Shown here: positions 33,561 through 43,153 of the stretch, one piece after another | How positions within the stretch are numbered: position 1 is the stretch's first letter | How the letters are laid out: the number at the start of each line of letters is the position of its first letter | Source: Pseudomonas brassicacearum subsp. neoaurantiaca | GTDB taxonomy: Bacteria; Pseudomonadota; Gammaproteobacteria; Pseudomonadales; Pseudomonadaceae | Assembly (NCBI RefSeq): GCF_013608025.1 | Contig: NZ_VDLV01000020.1 | Location: 222 to 64,221, forward strand | DNA length: 64,000 nucleotides | Direction: 5' to 3' | Position numbers and translations under genes: made by a program | Notes under the pieces: model-generated | Databases searched by the model: none | What the model saw: only the letters and a program-made list of their open reading frames with translations | What the model was told of the DNA's origin: nothing

Positions 33561-34634
33561 TTACAGGTCGGGGTCTTCGACGCCGCTATAAATGTCCGAA
33601 TCCTTGTACAGATCGTGCACATGACGCACCAGCACCATGATCACCGCTGCCACCGGCAGCGCCAGCAGGATCCCGGTGAAACCGAACAACTCGCCACCCG
33701 CCAGGATCGCGAAGATCACCGCCACAGGATGCAAGCCAATGCGATCGCCTACCAGCAAGGGCGTCAGTACCATGCCTTCCAGGGCCTGTCCAACCATGAA
33801 CACCGCCACGATGCCGACCATGGGGTACAGGTCGCCACCGAACTGGAACAGCCCGGCAACCAGCGCCGCGCCGATGCCGATGACAAACCCCATGTAAGGC
33901 ACGATGGCCGCCAACCCGGCGATCATCCCGATCAACAACCCGAGTTCCAGCCCCACCAGCATCAACCCAGCCGCGTAGATGAAGCCCAGCGCCACCATGA
34001 CGAGCAGTTGGCCGCGCACGAATGCGCCTAGCACCTCATGACATTCGCCAGTCAGCGTCATGATGCGCTCCTCGCGATGACGCGGCAGCAGGCTGCGGAT
34101 CTTGGCCATCATCAAATCCCAGTCGCGCAACAGATAGAAACTCACCACCGGGATCAACACCAGGTTCGCCAGCCAACCGATCAACGCCAGACTCGACGCC
34201 GTGGCCTGGCTCAACACCACGCCGACGATATCGGTGGTCTGGCCCATGTGCTCGCTGATGGCGGCCTTGACCCTGTCGAATTTCCAGAAGCCATCCGCCA
34301 ACCCCAGCTTCGACTGCACCCATGGCACCGCGCTGTGCTGGAGCCAGTCGAGCATCTGTGGCGCCAGCTCATACAGGCGAAACAGTTGCTTGGCGAGCAT
34401 CGGAATCAGCACCAGCAACAGCGCGCTGACGATCAAGGTAAACAGCGCGAACACCGCCACTACGCCCCAGGTCCTGGACAGCCCGAGCTTCTCCAGGCGA
34501 TCGACCACCGGATCGAACAGGTAGGCCAACAACAGCGCAACCAGGAACGGCGTGAGGATCGGATGCAGCAAGTAGATAAATGCAATCAGCAGGGCGACCC
34601 CACCCAACCAGAACCAACGCCGCGTATCGCCCAT
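33561..34634 (-). CDS. AI-2E family transporter (PerM-like membrane protein)
   Basis: A 357-residue membrane protein with about seven or eight hydrophobic segments in the TqsA/PerM pattern: paired helices at the N-terminus (LIAFIYLLHPILTPFLVALLLAYLF), a soluble loop and then a cluster of four or five helices. The signature PYMGFVIGIGAALVAGLFQFG and VFMVGQALEGMVLTPLLVGDRIGLHPV is strongly conserved. Members export autoinducer-2 or other small molecules, or have osmotic roles. The function here is not settled. It lies upstream of hda, as in other pseudomonads. Confidence 0.9.
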   Translation of the reverse strand: MGDTRRWFWLGGVALLIAFIYLLHPILTPFLVALLLAYLFDPVVDRLEKLGLSRTWGVVAVFALFTLIVSALLLVLIPMLAKQLFRLYELAPQMLDWLQHSAVPWVQSKLGLADGFWKFDRVKAAISEHMGQTTDIVGVVLSQATASSLALIGWLANLVLIPVVSFYLLRDWDLMMAKIRSLLPRHREERIMTLTGECHEVLGAFVRGQLLVMVALGFIYAAGLMLVGLELGLLIGMIAGLAAIVPYMGFVIGIGAALVAGLFQFGGDLYPMVGIVAVFMVGQALEGMVLTPLLVGDRIGLHPVAVIFAILAGGELFGFTGILLALPVAAVIMVLVRHVHDLYKDSDIYSGVEDPDL

Positions 34635-34665
34635 GAACCACTCCTGACCCTATATAAAGAAGAAA

Positions 34666-35724
34666 CTACCAGCGGAACCGCAGATTGGCCGCCGGCGCGG
34701 GCGCTGGCTGGGCGGGCGCAACGGTCCCATCGACGGCGGGCTGGACCGCAGGCGTTGGCGCTACAGCCTCACCGGCGGGGATTTCCTGCAGTTTCGCCAG
34801 GGCCAACTGTGCTTTCAATTGCTCGGCGCTGCCGTTGACCTTGTAGAAACTCATGTCACCTTCGACCCGTTGCAATTGCCCACCGAACGGTTCGAGCAAC
34901 CGCCCCAGGGCCGCGTAACGCTCAAGACTCATGCCCTGCACTTCCAGCAACTGTTCGGTCGCCACACCCGGCTTGGCCACGAAACGTGGTGCCAGGCGCT
35001 GGCTCACCGCCAACATTACGGCATCGGCCAATGCCGCCGGATCAGCCCCTTGCGCATTGCCTTGCTCGCGCTGGTCGCCCAACCACAGGCGCCAGGTCGC
35101 TTGCCATTGGCCGCCCTCTTCTTTCGCGTGGACAGCCAGCAAAGCGTCTGAGCCATAACGCTCCGAAGCATTACGCAACGGAGCCGGGTCATTGCCTTCC
35201 AGGTTCGGTGCCGTCGCGACAATCTGCTCGCTCAGGTCCGCCAGCGGCAAGTGCAACGGCAACCCCCGGTGCTGAGCGGCACGGCGCAGCGGCGTAGCAC
35301 TGCCTTGCCCATCCCCCACCAGGCTGGAACCTTCCGCCGAATCATTCAGCCACCAGGCCAGGATCGAAGGACGATTAGCTCCCCAAAGCGATAGACCCGC
35401 CGAGCGCAACGCGCGATCGGTGCTGGCAGGATCGAAGTCTACTTGCAGGCTCTCGGGCGGACCGGCATCGTAGCCGTATTGAAGAATGATTTGCTGCGGG
35501 TCCTTGCGGGTCGCCGCCAGGCCTGGGTTCTGAGCGGCCTTGGCGTCGCCGGTCAGGCGCAGCACCAAGGTGTCCAGGGCTCGCAACGTCGCCTGGTTAC
35601 GCTCGTCCGGCGCCTGGCTGCTGACCGGCTCACGCACCTGGTAAAGGTTATTGAGGGTTTCGGCATGGCTCGCGAGGCTGATCAGCGACAAGCAGCCAAC
35701 AGACAAGAATTTGAACAAACGCAT
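34666..35724 (-). CDS. DUF2066 domain-containing exported protein
   Basis: A 352-residue protein with an N-terminal signal peptide (MRLFKFLSVGCLSLISLASHA). The DUF2066 region follows: LYQVREPVSSQAPDERNQATLRALDTLVLRLTGD. The C-terminus is Ala/Pro-rich and probably disordered. ATG at 35724 is chosen because it starts the signal sequence; the frame is open to 35823. It lies upstream of the AI-2E gene and divergent from purM, as in other pseudomonads. The function of the domain is unknown. Confidence 0.88.
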   Translation of the reverse strand: MRLFKFLSVGCLSLISLASHAETLNNLYQVREPVSSQAPDERNQATLRALDTLVLRLTGDAKAAQNPGLAATRKDPQQIILQYGYDAGPPESLQVDFDPASTDRALRSAGLSLWGANRPSILAWWLNDSAEGSSLVGDGQGSATPLRRAAQHRGLPLHLPLADLSEQIVATAPNLEGNDPAPLRNASERYGSDALLAVHAKEEGGQWQATWRLWLGDQREQGNAQGADPAALADAVMLAVSQRLAPRFVAKPGVATEQLLEVQGMSLERYAALGRLLEPFGGQLQRVEGDMSFYKVNGSAEQLKAQLALAKLQEIPAGEAVAPTPAVQPAVDGTVAPAQPAPAPAANLRFRW

Positions 35725-36089
35725 GGAGGATTCCCGGACATAACGGCTGGCACCGGCCGTGTGGAGAAGATTGAGCATGGCTGTGACACGGCACCAGGCA
35801 AAACATTCACCTGCCCGATGCAAGTTTCCACGGTCATAACCATAGTCGCTTACCGCTACACCTTATACAGACGCGTCGCACAGTACCAATACAAGAAATA
35901 TCGGTTTTTTTTGGCGGATATGTCCCTGCCCGTCGGCGCGAGGATGGCCGCTGCTCCACAAGCCTGATAAAATCGCGCGCCTTCGCAGACCGGCAATGGC
36001 TGGGCACCCGGAATAATTCGTACAACGGTTATTCAACGGCCCCGGCGATCGGTCGTTACCCAGAAATCCCCCCTTTAAAGGCCTGGATC
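35725..36089. other. Divergent promoter region between DUF2066 and purM
   Basis: No gene is supportable. There is an eight-T run at 35905-35912 and a -10-like TGATAAAAT near 35964-35972 that could serve purM. No known regulator site was recognised. Confidence 0.4.
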
Positions 36090-37148
36090 ATGAGCAAGCA
36101 ACCCTCCCTGAGCTACAAGGACGCCGGTGTAGACATCGACGCCGGTGAAGCATTGGTCGAACGCATCAAGAGCGTCGCCAAGCGCACCGCGCGCCCGGAA
36201 GTCATGGGCGGCCTGGGCGGTTTTGGCGCCCTCTGCGAAATCCCGGCCGGCTACAAGCAACCGGTTCTGGTCTCCGGCACCGACGGCGTTGGCACCAAGC
36301 TGCGCCTGGCCCTGAACCTGAACAAGCACGATAGCATCGGCATCGACCTGGTAGCCATGTGCGTGAACGACCTGGTGGTCTGCGGCGCCGAACCACTGTT
36401 CTTCCTCGACTACTACGCCACCGGCAAGCTGAACGTCGACACCGCTGCCCAGGTCGTGACCGGCATCGGCGCCGGCTGCGAGCTGTCCGGCTGCTCCCTG
36501 GTCGGCGGCGAAACCGCTGAAATGCCTGGCATGTACGAAGGCGAAGACTACGACCTGGCCGGCTTCTGCGTCGGCGTCGTGGAGAAAGCCGAAATCATCG
36601 ACGGTTCGAAAGTCGCTGCTGGCGATGCCCTGCTCGCCCTGCCATCTTCCGGCCCGCACTCCAACGGTTACTCGCTGATCCGCAAGATCATCGAAGTGTC
36701 CGGCGCCGACATCGAGAACACCCAGCTCGACGGCAAGCCGCTGGCCGACCTGCTGATGGCCCCGACCCGCATCTACGTCAAGCCGCTGCTCAAGCTGATC
36801 AAGGACACCGGCGCCGTCAAGGCCATGGCCCACATCACGGGTGGTGGCCTGCTGGACAACATCCCGCGCGTGCTGCCAAATGGCGCCCAGGCCGTGGTCG
36901 ACGTGGCGAGCTGGACCCGCCCGGCCGTCTTCGACTGGCTGCAAGAGAAAGGCAATGTCGATGAAACCGAAATGCACCGCGTGCTGAACTGCGGCGTGGG
37001 CATGGTCATCTGCGTGGCCCAGGAGCACGTCGAAACCGCCCTGAACGTACTACGTGAAGCCGGCGAGCAGCCTTGGGTCATCGGCCAGATCGCCACCGCG
37101 GCCGAAGGCGCTGCGCAGGTCGAGCTGAAAAACCTTAAGGCACATTGA
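36090..37148 (+). CDS. purM: Phosphoribosylformylglycinamidine cyclo-ligase (AIR synthase)
   Basis: A 352-residue purine-synthesis enzyme that closes the imidazole ring, turning FGAM into AIR with ATP. Family blocks are [16 protein letters not shown] at the N-terminus, [35 protein letters not shown], and [14 protein letters not shown]. The AIRS C-terminal domain carries [17 protein letters not shown]. Its stop overlaps the purN start in TGATG, so the two are translated as a coupled pair. Confidence 0.97.
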   Translation: MSKQPSLSYKDAGVDIDAGEALVERIKSVAKRTARPEVMGGLGGFGALCEIPAGYKQPVLVSGTDGVGTKLRLALNLNKHDSIGIDLVAMCVNDLVVCGAEPLFFLDYYATGKLNVDTAAQVVTGIGAGCELSGCSLVGGETAEMPGMYEGEDYDLAGFCVGVVEKAEIIDGSKVAAGDALLALPSSGPHSNGYSLIRKIIEVSGADIENTQLDGKPLADLLMAPTRIYVKPLLKLIKDTGAVKAMAHITGGGLLDNIPRVLPNGAQAVVDVASWTRPAVFDWLQEKGNVDETEMHRVLNCGVGMVICVAQEHVETALNVLREAGEQPWVIGQIATAAEGAAQVELKNLKAH

Positions 37149-37810
37149 TGCACGAGCAGATGCCTGCATCCTGTAACGTCGTGGTGCTGCTGTCCGGCAC
37201 CGGCAGTAACCTGCAGGCCCTGATCGACAGCACGCGGACCGGCGACAGCCCGGTCCGCATCCGCGCGGTGATCTCCAACCGCGCCGACGCCTACGGCCTG
37301 CAACGCGCCAAGGATGCGGGAATCGACACCCGCGTCTTGGATCACAAGGCGTTCGAGGGCCGCGAAGCCTTCGACGCCGCGCTGATCGAACAGATCGACA
37401 CCTTCAATCCGCAACTGGTCGTACTCGCTGGCTTCATGCGCATTCTCAGCGCTGGCTTCGTGCGGCACTACCAGGGCCGCCTGTTCAATATCCATCCCTC
37501 GCTGCTGCCCAAATACAAAGGGTTACACACTCATCAGCGGGCGCTGGAGGCCGGAGACACTGAGCATGGCTGCTCGGTGCACTTTGTCACCGAGGAACTC
37601 GATGGCGGACCACTGGTCGTACAGGCAGTAATACCGGTAGAGTTGCACGACACGCCGCAAAGCCTGGCGCAACGGGTCCATGCCCGCGAGCACCAGATCT
37701 ACCCGATGGCCGTGCGTTGGTTTGCCGAAGGACGGCTGACCCTCGACGATCGCGGCGCCTCACTGGACGGCCAGTTGCTCGCCGCCAGCGGCCATTTGAT
37801 TCGATACTAG
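37148..37810 (+). CDS. purN: Phosphoribosylglycinamide formyltransferase
   Basis: A 220-residue folate-dependent enzyme that formylates GAR in purine synthesis. LLSGTGSNLQALID near the N-terminus is the phosphate-binding loop. VVLAGFMRILS and FNIHPSLLPKYKGLHTHQRAL contain the catalytic Asn/His pair, and GCSVHFVTEELDGGPLVVQ the later Asp region. The ATG overlaps the purM stop. It is followed after eight bases by a DUF3108 gene, perhaps in the same transcript. Confidence 0.96.
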   Translation: MHEQMPASCNVVVLLSGTGSNLQALIDSTRTGDSPVRIRAVISNRADAYGLQRAKDAGIDTRVLDHKAFEGREAFDAALIEQIDTFNPQLVVLAGFMRILSAGFVRHYQGRLFNIHPSLLPKYKGLHTHQRALEAGDTEHGCSVHFVTEELDGGPLVVQAVIPVELHDTPQSLAQRVHAREHQIYPMAVRWFAEGRLTLDDRGASLDGQLLAASGHLIRY

Positions 37811-37818
37811 GAGATTTT

Positions 37819-38532
37819 ATGCGTCGCGCCCTGCTCTTCGCTTGCGCTCTGCTTGCCTTGCCCCTGGCACAGGCTGCAGACCTTCAACCGTTTTCCGCCA
37901 GCTACACCGCCGATTGGAAACAGTTGCCCATGAGCGGCACCGCCGAGCGCAGCCTGACCAAGGAAGCCAACGGTACCTGGAAGCTGAGCTTCAAGGCTTC
38001 GATGATGATCGCCAGCCTGACCGAAGAAAGCACCCTGACGCTGGACAAGGACACTTTGCTTCCCCAGTCCTATCACTTCGAGCGCGGTGGCCTGGGCAAG
38101 GCAAAGAAGGCCGACCTGGACTTCGACTGGAACACCAAGATGGTCACCGGCACCGATCGCGGTGACGCGGTCAAGCTGCCGTTGAACCGTGGCATGGTCG
38201 ATAAATCCACTTATCAGTTGGCCCTGCAGCATGACGTGGCCGCTGGCAAGAAAAGCATGAGTTACCAGGTCGTCGATGACGGCGAAGTCGATACCTATGA
38301 CTTCCGCGTGCTGGGCTCGGAAAAAGTCGACACCAAGGCCGGCCAGATCGACGCGATCAAGGTCGAGCGCGTGCGCGACCCGACTCAGAGCAAGCGCATC
38401 ACCGTGCTCTGGTTCGCCAAGGACTGGGACTACCTGCTAGTACGCCTGCAACAAGTCGAGACCGACGGCAAGGAATACAACATCATGCTCCAGGACGGCA
38501 CGGTCAACGGCAAGGCTGTGAAAGGCAGCTGA
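37819..38532 (+). CDS. DUF3108 domain-containing exported protein
   Basis: A 237-residue protein with a signal peptide (MRRALLFACALLALPLAQA). The mature part has the DUF3108 pattern YTADWKQLPMSGTAERSL followed by alternating beta-strands (FKASMMIASLTEESTLTL; KRITVLWFAKDWDYLLVRLQQ), suggesting a lipid- or ligand-binding beta fold in the periplasm. AGGAG lies eight bases before the ATG. It follows purN by eight bases and ends at a clear terminator, so it probably shares the purMN transcript. The biochemical function is unknown. Confidence 0.88.
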   Translation: MRRALLFACALLALPLAQAADLQPFSASYTADWKQLPMSGTAERSLTKEANGTWKLSFKASMMIASLTEESTLTLDKDTLLPQSYHFERGGLGKAKKADLDFDWNTKMVTGTDRGDAVKLPLNRGMVDKSTYQLALQHDVAAGKKSMSYQVVDDGEVDTYDFRVLGSEKVDTKAGQIDAIKVERVRDPTQSKRITVLWFAKDWDYLLVRLQQVETDGKEYNIMLQDGTVNGKAVKGS

Positions 38533-38550
38533 TCCACGCCGATAACATCA

Positions 38551-38575
38551 AGCCCCGCAAATGCGGGGCTTTTTG
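38551..38575 (+). terminator. Rho-independent terminator after purM-purN-DUF3108
   Basis: AGCCCCGC pairs with GCGGGGCT across AAAT and is followed by TTTTTG. Confidence 0.93.
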
Positions 38576-38618
38576 TTGCCGGATTTCAACCCGGCCGATG
38601 GGCCTGTGGGAGTAAACC

Positions 38619-38722
38619 TGTGGGAGCGAGCTTGCTCCGGGCGGCGATCCGACGATAGCGCCGGATCAGCCAACTCCACTATCAACTGACACACAGTTAT
38701 CGCGAGCAAGCTCGCTCCCACA
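38619..38722. repeat. REPIN, family A, outward arms, degenerate left arm
   Basis: The left arm TGTGGGAGCGAGCTTGCTCC departs from consensus after TGCTC. It is preceded at 38604 by a truncated TGTGGGAGT copy. The right arm is intact and ends at 38722. The rest of 38723-38933 shows no gene. Confidence 0.88.
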
Positions 38723-38933
38723 GGTTTTATTTGCGCTCACGCCTGGCGACATGAAATCTTTTTCATGAACACCACCTGCGACCGAATGCCGCGCCCTGCC
38801 TGGCCTGCAGGATGGTTGCGCTTTCCATGAAAACTTTTTAACGAACCGGGGCATTTACTTAGCACGCTACCAAAATCTATAACAAAGTCCTGCACACGCC
38901 TTGCTGCAGATAACAGAGATTGGAGCTTGCAAG

Positions 38934-39128
38934 ATGACTGTGAAAGTAACTGAACGCGACGACGCCCATATGTCCCACGAAGGCATTGCCGCCGGCATCC
39001 GGATCTGGGACGTGCATCAACAGGACATGCTGGTAGGGATGTTCCACTCCGAGACGGACGCCCACAGCTACAAGGCCGAGCTGGAGCGTGAGGAGCGGCA
39101 GCGCTTGCGTGAGACCGCGCAATCCTGA
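38934..39128 (+). CDS. Small protein of unknown function, 64 residues
   Basis: The product starts MTVKVTERDDAHMSHEGIAA. It has a beta-rich centre (GIRIWDVHQQDMLVGMFHSETDA) and a highly charged C-terminal helix rich in Glu/Arg (YKAELEREERQRLRETA). GGAG lies eight bases before the ATG, so the earlier frame from 38901 is not used. It stands alone and is followed by a REPIN. No family is recognised. Confidence 0.72.
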   Translation: MTVKVTERDDAHMSHEGIAAGIRIWDVHQQDMLVGMFHSETDAHSYKAELEREERQRLRETAQS

Positions 39129-39142
39129 ACACACAAAACACC

Positions 39143-39231
39143 TGTGGGAGCGAGCTTGCTCGCGATAGCGGGGCATCAGCCAACATCTCTGTCACTGATA
39201 GACCGCCATCGCGAGCAAGCTCGCTCCCACA
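39143..39231. repeat. REPIN, family A, outward arms
   Basis: Outer arms TGTGGGAGCGAGCTTGCTCG and the inverse. The spacer contains CAACATCTCTGTCACTGATA, which recurs closely in the REPIN at 40695-40784, so these two look like recent relatives. Confidence 0.93.
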
Positions 39232-39267
39232 GGTTTTGTGTTTCAACTCAATGGCATTGCGCCCTGC

Positions 39268-39807
39268 TTACCACATCAAATCATCAGGAATCTGATACGC
39301 CGCGTACGGATCATCGGCATCCACTTCTTCGGTCTGGGTGTTGAGCTGGACGATGCGCTTGGGGTCGCGTTCCTGGATTTTCAGCGCCGCTTCGCGCGGG
39401 ATCACTTCGTAGCCGCCGGCATGGTGAACGATCGCCAGGGAGCCACTGCTGAGCTTGTTGCGCATCAGCGTATTGACCGAGATGCGCTTGACCTTCTTGT
39501 CGTCGACAAAATTGTAGTAGTCCTCAGTGGTCAGCTTCGGCAAGCGCGAGACTTCGATCAATTGCTTGATTTGCGCAGCCCGGGCTTTCTGCTCAGCCTT
39601 TTCCTGCTGCTGACGATTGAGTTCCTGGTCGCGCTTGACCTTCTCGGCCATGGCTTCCTGGGCAGCACGCTGCTGGGAATCATCCAGCTCGATCTGGCCT
39701 TTGTGGGCCAGGCGTTGCTGTTTCTGTTTCTCTTTGCCGACCTGCTTGGCCTGCTTTTGGTTGACCAGCCCTGCTTTGAGCAACTGGTCGCGAAGGGAAA
39801 GGCTCAT
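39268..39807 (-). CDS. DUF2058 domain-containing protein
   Basis: A 179-residue, strongly basic protein. The N-terminal LRDQLLKAGLVNQKQAKQVGKEKQ begins a long charged helix (approx. residues 15-90, Lys/Gln/Arg/Ala-rich, probable coiled coil). A compact C-terminal part follows (EDYYNFVDDKKVKRISVNTLMR and AIVHHAGGYEVIPREAALKI). This is the DUF2058/YaiL arrangement, thought to bind nucleic acid in some reports. It is downstream of mazG on the same strand, 26 bases away, and probably cotranscribed. Confidence 0.88.
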   Translation of the reverse strand: MSLSLRDQLLKAGLVNQKQAKQVGKEKQKQQRLAHKGQIELDDSQQRAAQEAMAEKVKRDQELNRQQQEKAEQKARAAQIKQLIEVSRLPKLTTEDYYNFVDDKKVKRISVNTLMRNKLSSGSLAIVHHAGGYEVIPREAALKIQERDPKRIVQLNTQTEEVDADDPYAAYQIPDDLMW

Positions 39808-39833
39808 GGTGCTTACTCACTTAGGCAACGGCC

Positions 39834-40667
39834 TCAGCCACAGCTGGGCAAATTCTTTTCCTGACGTTTGGCTTCGCCCCACAAGGCGTCCAACTCTTCG
39901 AGGGTGCAATCTTCCATGGGACGGTGGGTGTCGCGCAATGCCTGTTCGATAAATCGGAAACGGCGCTCGAACTTTGCATTGGCGCCACGCAGGGCCGTCT
40001 CGGGGTCCACCTTGAGGTGTCGCGCCAGGTTGACCACGCTGAACAACAGATCGCCCACCTCATCGCTGATAGCCGCGGGATCGTTGTCCGCCATGGCTTC
40101 GAGCACTTCGTCCAGCTCTTCCCTGACCTTATCGAGTACCGGCAACGGCCCCGGCCAGTCGAAACCCACCTGGCCGGCACGCTTCTGCAGTTTTGCCGAC
40201 CGGGACAAGGCCGGCAGTGCCGTCGGGACATCGTCGAGCAACGATAACTGCTCGGGCGCCGATGCTTTCTCGGCACGTTCTTGGGCCTTGATTTCTTCCC
40301 AGCGCTGCTTGACCTGCTCTTCGCTCAATCGCGGGATATCCACGGGCGCATACAAATCACCGGTAGGGAACACGTGGGGATGGCGACGAATCAGCTTGCG
40401 CGTGATGCTGTCGACCACGCTGGCGAATTCGAAACGGTTCTCTTCCCGGGCCAATTGGCTGTAATACACCACCTGGAACAACAGATCGCCCAGCTCACCC
40501 TGCAAGTGATCGAAATCGCCGCGCTCGATCGCATCGGCCACTTCGTAGGCTTCTTCCAAGGTATGCGGGACGATGGTGGCGTAGGTTTGCTTGATGTCCC
40601 ACGGGCAACCGTATTGCGGGTCCCGCAGGCGATTCATCAGGTGGAGCAGGTCTTCGAGGCTGTACAT
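39834..40667 (-). CDS. mazG: Nucleoside triphosphate pyrophosphohydrolase MazG
   Basis: A 277-residue protein with two MazG domains. The first has CPWDIKQTYATIVPHTLEEAYEVADAI, the EExxE metal-binding helix, and LGDLLFQVVYYSQLA. The second repeats EELDEVLEAMADNDPAAISDEVGDLLFSVVNLARHL (approx. residues 190-230). It hydrolyses NTPs, and in the stringent response can lower (p)ppGpp effects. ATG at 40667 is preferred; TTG just before is not needed. It lies downstream of relA, the classic relA-mazG arrangement, with a REPIN between them. Confidence 0.95.
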   Translation of the reverse strand: MYSLEDLLHLMNRLRDPQYGCPWDIKQTYATIVPHTLEEAYEVADAIERGDFDHLQGELGDLLFQVVYYSQLAREENRFEFASVVDSITRKLIRRHPHVFPTGDLYAPVDIPRLSEEQVKQRWEEIKAQERAEKASAPEQLSLLDDVPTALPALSRSAKLQKRAGQVGFDWPGPLPVLDKVREELDEVLEAMADNDPAAISDEVGDLLFSVVNLARHLKVDPETALRGANAKFERRFRFIEQALRDTHRPMEDCTLEELDALWGEAKRQEKNLPSCG

Positions 40668-40694
40668 CAATCCATCCCGTCACAAAAAAAGCCC

Positions 40695-40784
40695 TGTGGG
40701 AGCGAGCTTGCTCGCGATTAGCGGAGCATCAGTTAACATCTCTGTCACTGGTAGACCGCTATCGCGAGCAAGCTCGCTCCCACA
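40695..40784. repeat. REPIN, family A, outward arms, between relA and mazG
   Basis: Outer arms TGTGGGAGCGAGCTTGCTCG and inverse, with a spacer resembling that of the element at 39143. It interrupts the relA-mazG gap on the minus strand and may separate transcript stability. Confidence 0.93.
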
Positions 40785-40805
40785 TTGTTGGACTGCGCCT
40801 GACCT

Positions 40806-43052
40806 TTAACCCGGCGTCCGATTCCGCCGCGTCTCGATGATGTTCGGCAACTGGGAAATCCGCCCCAGCAACCGCCCCAATGCATCCAGCCCCGGAATTT
40901 CGATGGTCAGGGACATCAGCGCGGTGTTGTCTTCCTTGTTCGAACGGGTGTTCACCGCCAGCACGTTGATCCGCTCGTTGAGCAACACCTGGGACACGTC
41001 ACGCAGCAGGCCGGAGCGATCGTAGGCGCGGATGATGATGTCCACCGGGTAAGTGAGCACCGGCACCGGGCCCCAGCTGACCTGGATGATCCGCTCCGGT
41101 TCACGACCGGCCAGTTGCAGCACCGAGGCGCAATCCTGGCGGTGAATGCTCACGCCGCGGCCCTGGGTGATATAGCCGACGATCGCATCCCCCGGCAACG
41201 GCTGGCAGCAGCCGGCCATCTGCGTCATCAGGTTGCCCACACCCTGGATCTGGATGTCGCCGCGCTTGCCAGGCTTGTAGCCAGTCGCCTTGCGCGGGAT
41301 CAGCTCCAGTTGTTCATTGCCGCGCTCCGGCTCCACCAGTTGCTGGGCGAGGTTGACCAGTTGCGCCAGGCGCAGGTCGCCGGCACCGAGGGCCGCGAAC
41401 ATGTCCTCGGCAGTCTTCATGTTGGCTTTTTCGGCCAGCTTGTCGAAGTCCACCTGCGGCAGGCCGAGGCGACTCAACTCGCGTTCGAGCAAGGTCTTGC
41501 CGGCCGCGACGTTCTGGTCGCGGGCCTGCAACTTGAACCAATGGACGATTTTCGCCCGTGCCCGGGAAGTGGTGATGTAGCCCAGGTTCGGGTTCAGCCA
41601 GTCGCGGCTCGGCGTGCCGTGCTTGCTGGTGATGATCTCGACCTGCTCACCGGTCTGCAGGCTGTAGTTGAGCGGCACGATCCGCCCGTTGATCTTGGCG
41701 CCACGGCAGTTGTGGCCGATCTCGGTATGGACCCGATAGGCGAAGTCCAGCGGCGTCGCACCTTTCGGCAAGTCGATGGCGTGACCGTCAGGGGTGAAGA
41801 TGTAGACGCGATCCGGTTCGATATCGACCCGCAGCTGTTCCGCCAGGCCGCCGATATCACCCAGTTCCTCGTGCCATTCCAGCACTTGGCGCAACCAGGA
41901 GATTTTCTCTTCGTAGTGGTTGGAGCCGGACTTGACGTCGGTGCCCTTGTATTTCCAGTGGGCGCAAACACCCAGCTCGGCTTCTTCGTGCATGGCGTGG
42001 GTGCGGATCTGCACTTCCAGCACCTTGCCTTCCGGGCCGATCACGGCGGTGTGCAGCGAGCGATAGCCGTTTTCCTTAGGGTTGGCGATGTAGTCGTCGA
42101 ACTCCTTCGGGATGTGCCGCCATAAAGTGTGGACGATCCCCAGCGCGGTGTAGCAGTCACGCATTTCCGGAACCAGCACGCGAACGGCGCGAACGTCGTA
42201 GATCTGGCTGAATTCCAGGCCCTTGCGCTGCATTTTTCGCCAGATCGAATAGATGTGCTTGGCCCGGCCACTGATATCGGCTTCCACGCCGGTGGCCTGC
42301 AGTTCTTCGCGCAATTGGGTCATCACATCGGTGATGAAGCGCTCGCGATCCAGCCGGCGCTCATGCAGCAGCTTGGCGATCTGCTTGTATTGGTCAGGCT
42401 CCAGGTAGCGGAAGGACAAATCCTCCAACTCCCATTTGATATGCCCGATACCCAGGCGATGAGCCAGCGGCGCATAGATATCGAATACTTCCCGGGCAAC
42501 GCGATTGCGCTTCTCGTCGTCGGCGGATTTCACGGCGCGGATCGCACAGGTGCGCTCGGCCAGCTTGATCAGCGCGACGCGCACGTCGTCGACCATGGCG
42601 ACGAGCATCTTGCGCAAGTTTTCCACCTGGCCCTGCGTGCCCAGCACCATGGACTGGCGCGGGCTGAGGCTGGCGCTGATCGCCGCCATGCGCAGCACGC
42701 CGTCGATCAACTTGGCGACCACGGTGCCGAAGCGCTGGCTGACCACTGGCAACTGGATCTGCCCTTCGCGCACGCCGCGGTACAGCACCGCGGCGACCAG
42801 TGAATCCTGGTCCAGCTTGAGGTCAGCGAGGATCTCGGCGATTTCGAGGCCCGTCTGGAAACTCGACGTGCCTTCGGACCACAGGTTCTTCGCCGCGTTG
42901 TGTTGCTGCTCCGCCTCGCGAGCGAACTCGCAGGCGGCCTTCAAGGCTTCGCGATCCAGTGCCGTGTCGATACTGACCGCGTGATCGAGCCAAGCCTCGA
43001 GATTGATACTGCCGTCGGTGTTGATCGGCTGGTGTGCTCTCACCTGTACCAT
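40806..43052 (-). CDS. relA: (p)ppGpp synthetase RelA
   Basis: A 748-residue RelA/SpoT protein. The N-terminal HD region reads VAAVLYRGVREGQIQLPVV, so the catalytic His-Asp pair is missing (Tyr-Arg instead), as in RelA enzymes that only synthesise. The synthetase domain has YDVRAVRVLVPEMRDCYTALG (approx. residues 285-305), then the TGS domain (IFTPDGHAIDLPKGATPLDFAYR) and a zinc-finger-type region (MAGCCQPLPGDAIVGYITQG). A C-terminal ACT domain ends the protein. It makes (p)ppGpp on stalled ribosomes during amino acid starvation. Confidence 0.97.
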   Translation of the reverse strand: MVQVRAHQPINTDGSINLEAWLDHAVSIDTALDREALKAACEFAREAEQQHNAAKNLWSEGTSSFQTGLEIAEILADLKLDQDSLVAAVLYRGVREGQIQLPVVSQRFGTVVAKLIDGVLRMAAISASLSPRQSMVLGTQGQVENLRKMLVAMVDDVRVALIKLAERTCAIRAVKSADDEKRNRVAREVFDIYAPLAHRLGIGHIKWELEDLSFRYLEPDQYKQIAKLLHERRLDRERFITDVMTQLREELQATGVEADISGRAKHIYSIWRKMQRKGLEFSQIYDVRAVRVLVPEMRDCYTALGIVHTLWRHIPKEFDDYIANPKENGYRSLHTAVIGPEGKVLEVQIRTHAMHEEAELGVCAHWKYKGTDVKSGSNHYEEKISWLRQVLEWHEELGDIGGLAEQLRVDIEPDRVYIFTPDGHAIDLPKGATPLDFAYRVHTEIGHNCRGAKINGRIVPLNYSLQTGEQVEIITSKHGTPSRDWLNPNLGYITTSRARAKIVHWFKLQARDQNVAAGKTLLERELSRLGLPQVDFDKLAEKANMKTAEDMFAALGAGDLRLAQLVNLAQQLVEPERGNEQLELIPRKATGYKPGKRGDIQIQGVGNLMTQMAGCCQPLPGDAIVGYITQGRGVSIHRQDCASVLQLAGREPERIIQVSWGPVPVLTYPVDIIIRAYDRSGLLRDVSQVLLNERINVLAVNTRSNKEDNTALMSLTIEIPGLDALGRLLGRISQLPNIIETRRNRTPG

Positions 43053-43153
43053 CTTTACTTACCTTCCCTACGACGCAGATTCAATGCGTCAACTTCGCTG
43101 ACCTTCGCTGCCCGTGTTTCCGCCCAGGGCCGTGGCGGATTGGCACGAACGGG

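Noticed and set aside
35834..36025. 63-codon minus frame upstream of purM
   Set aside because: No ribosome site or domain; lies in the divergent promoter region.
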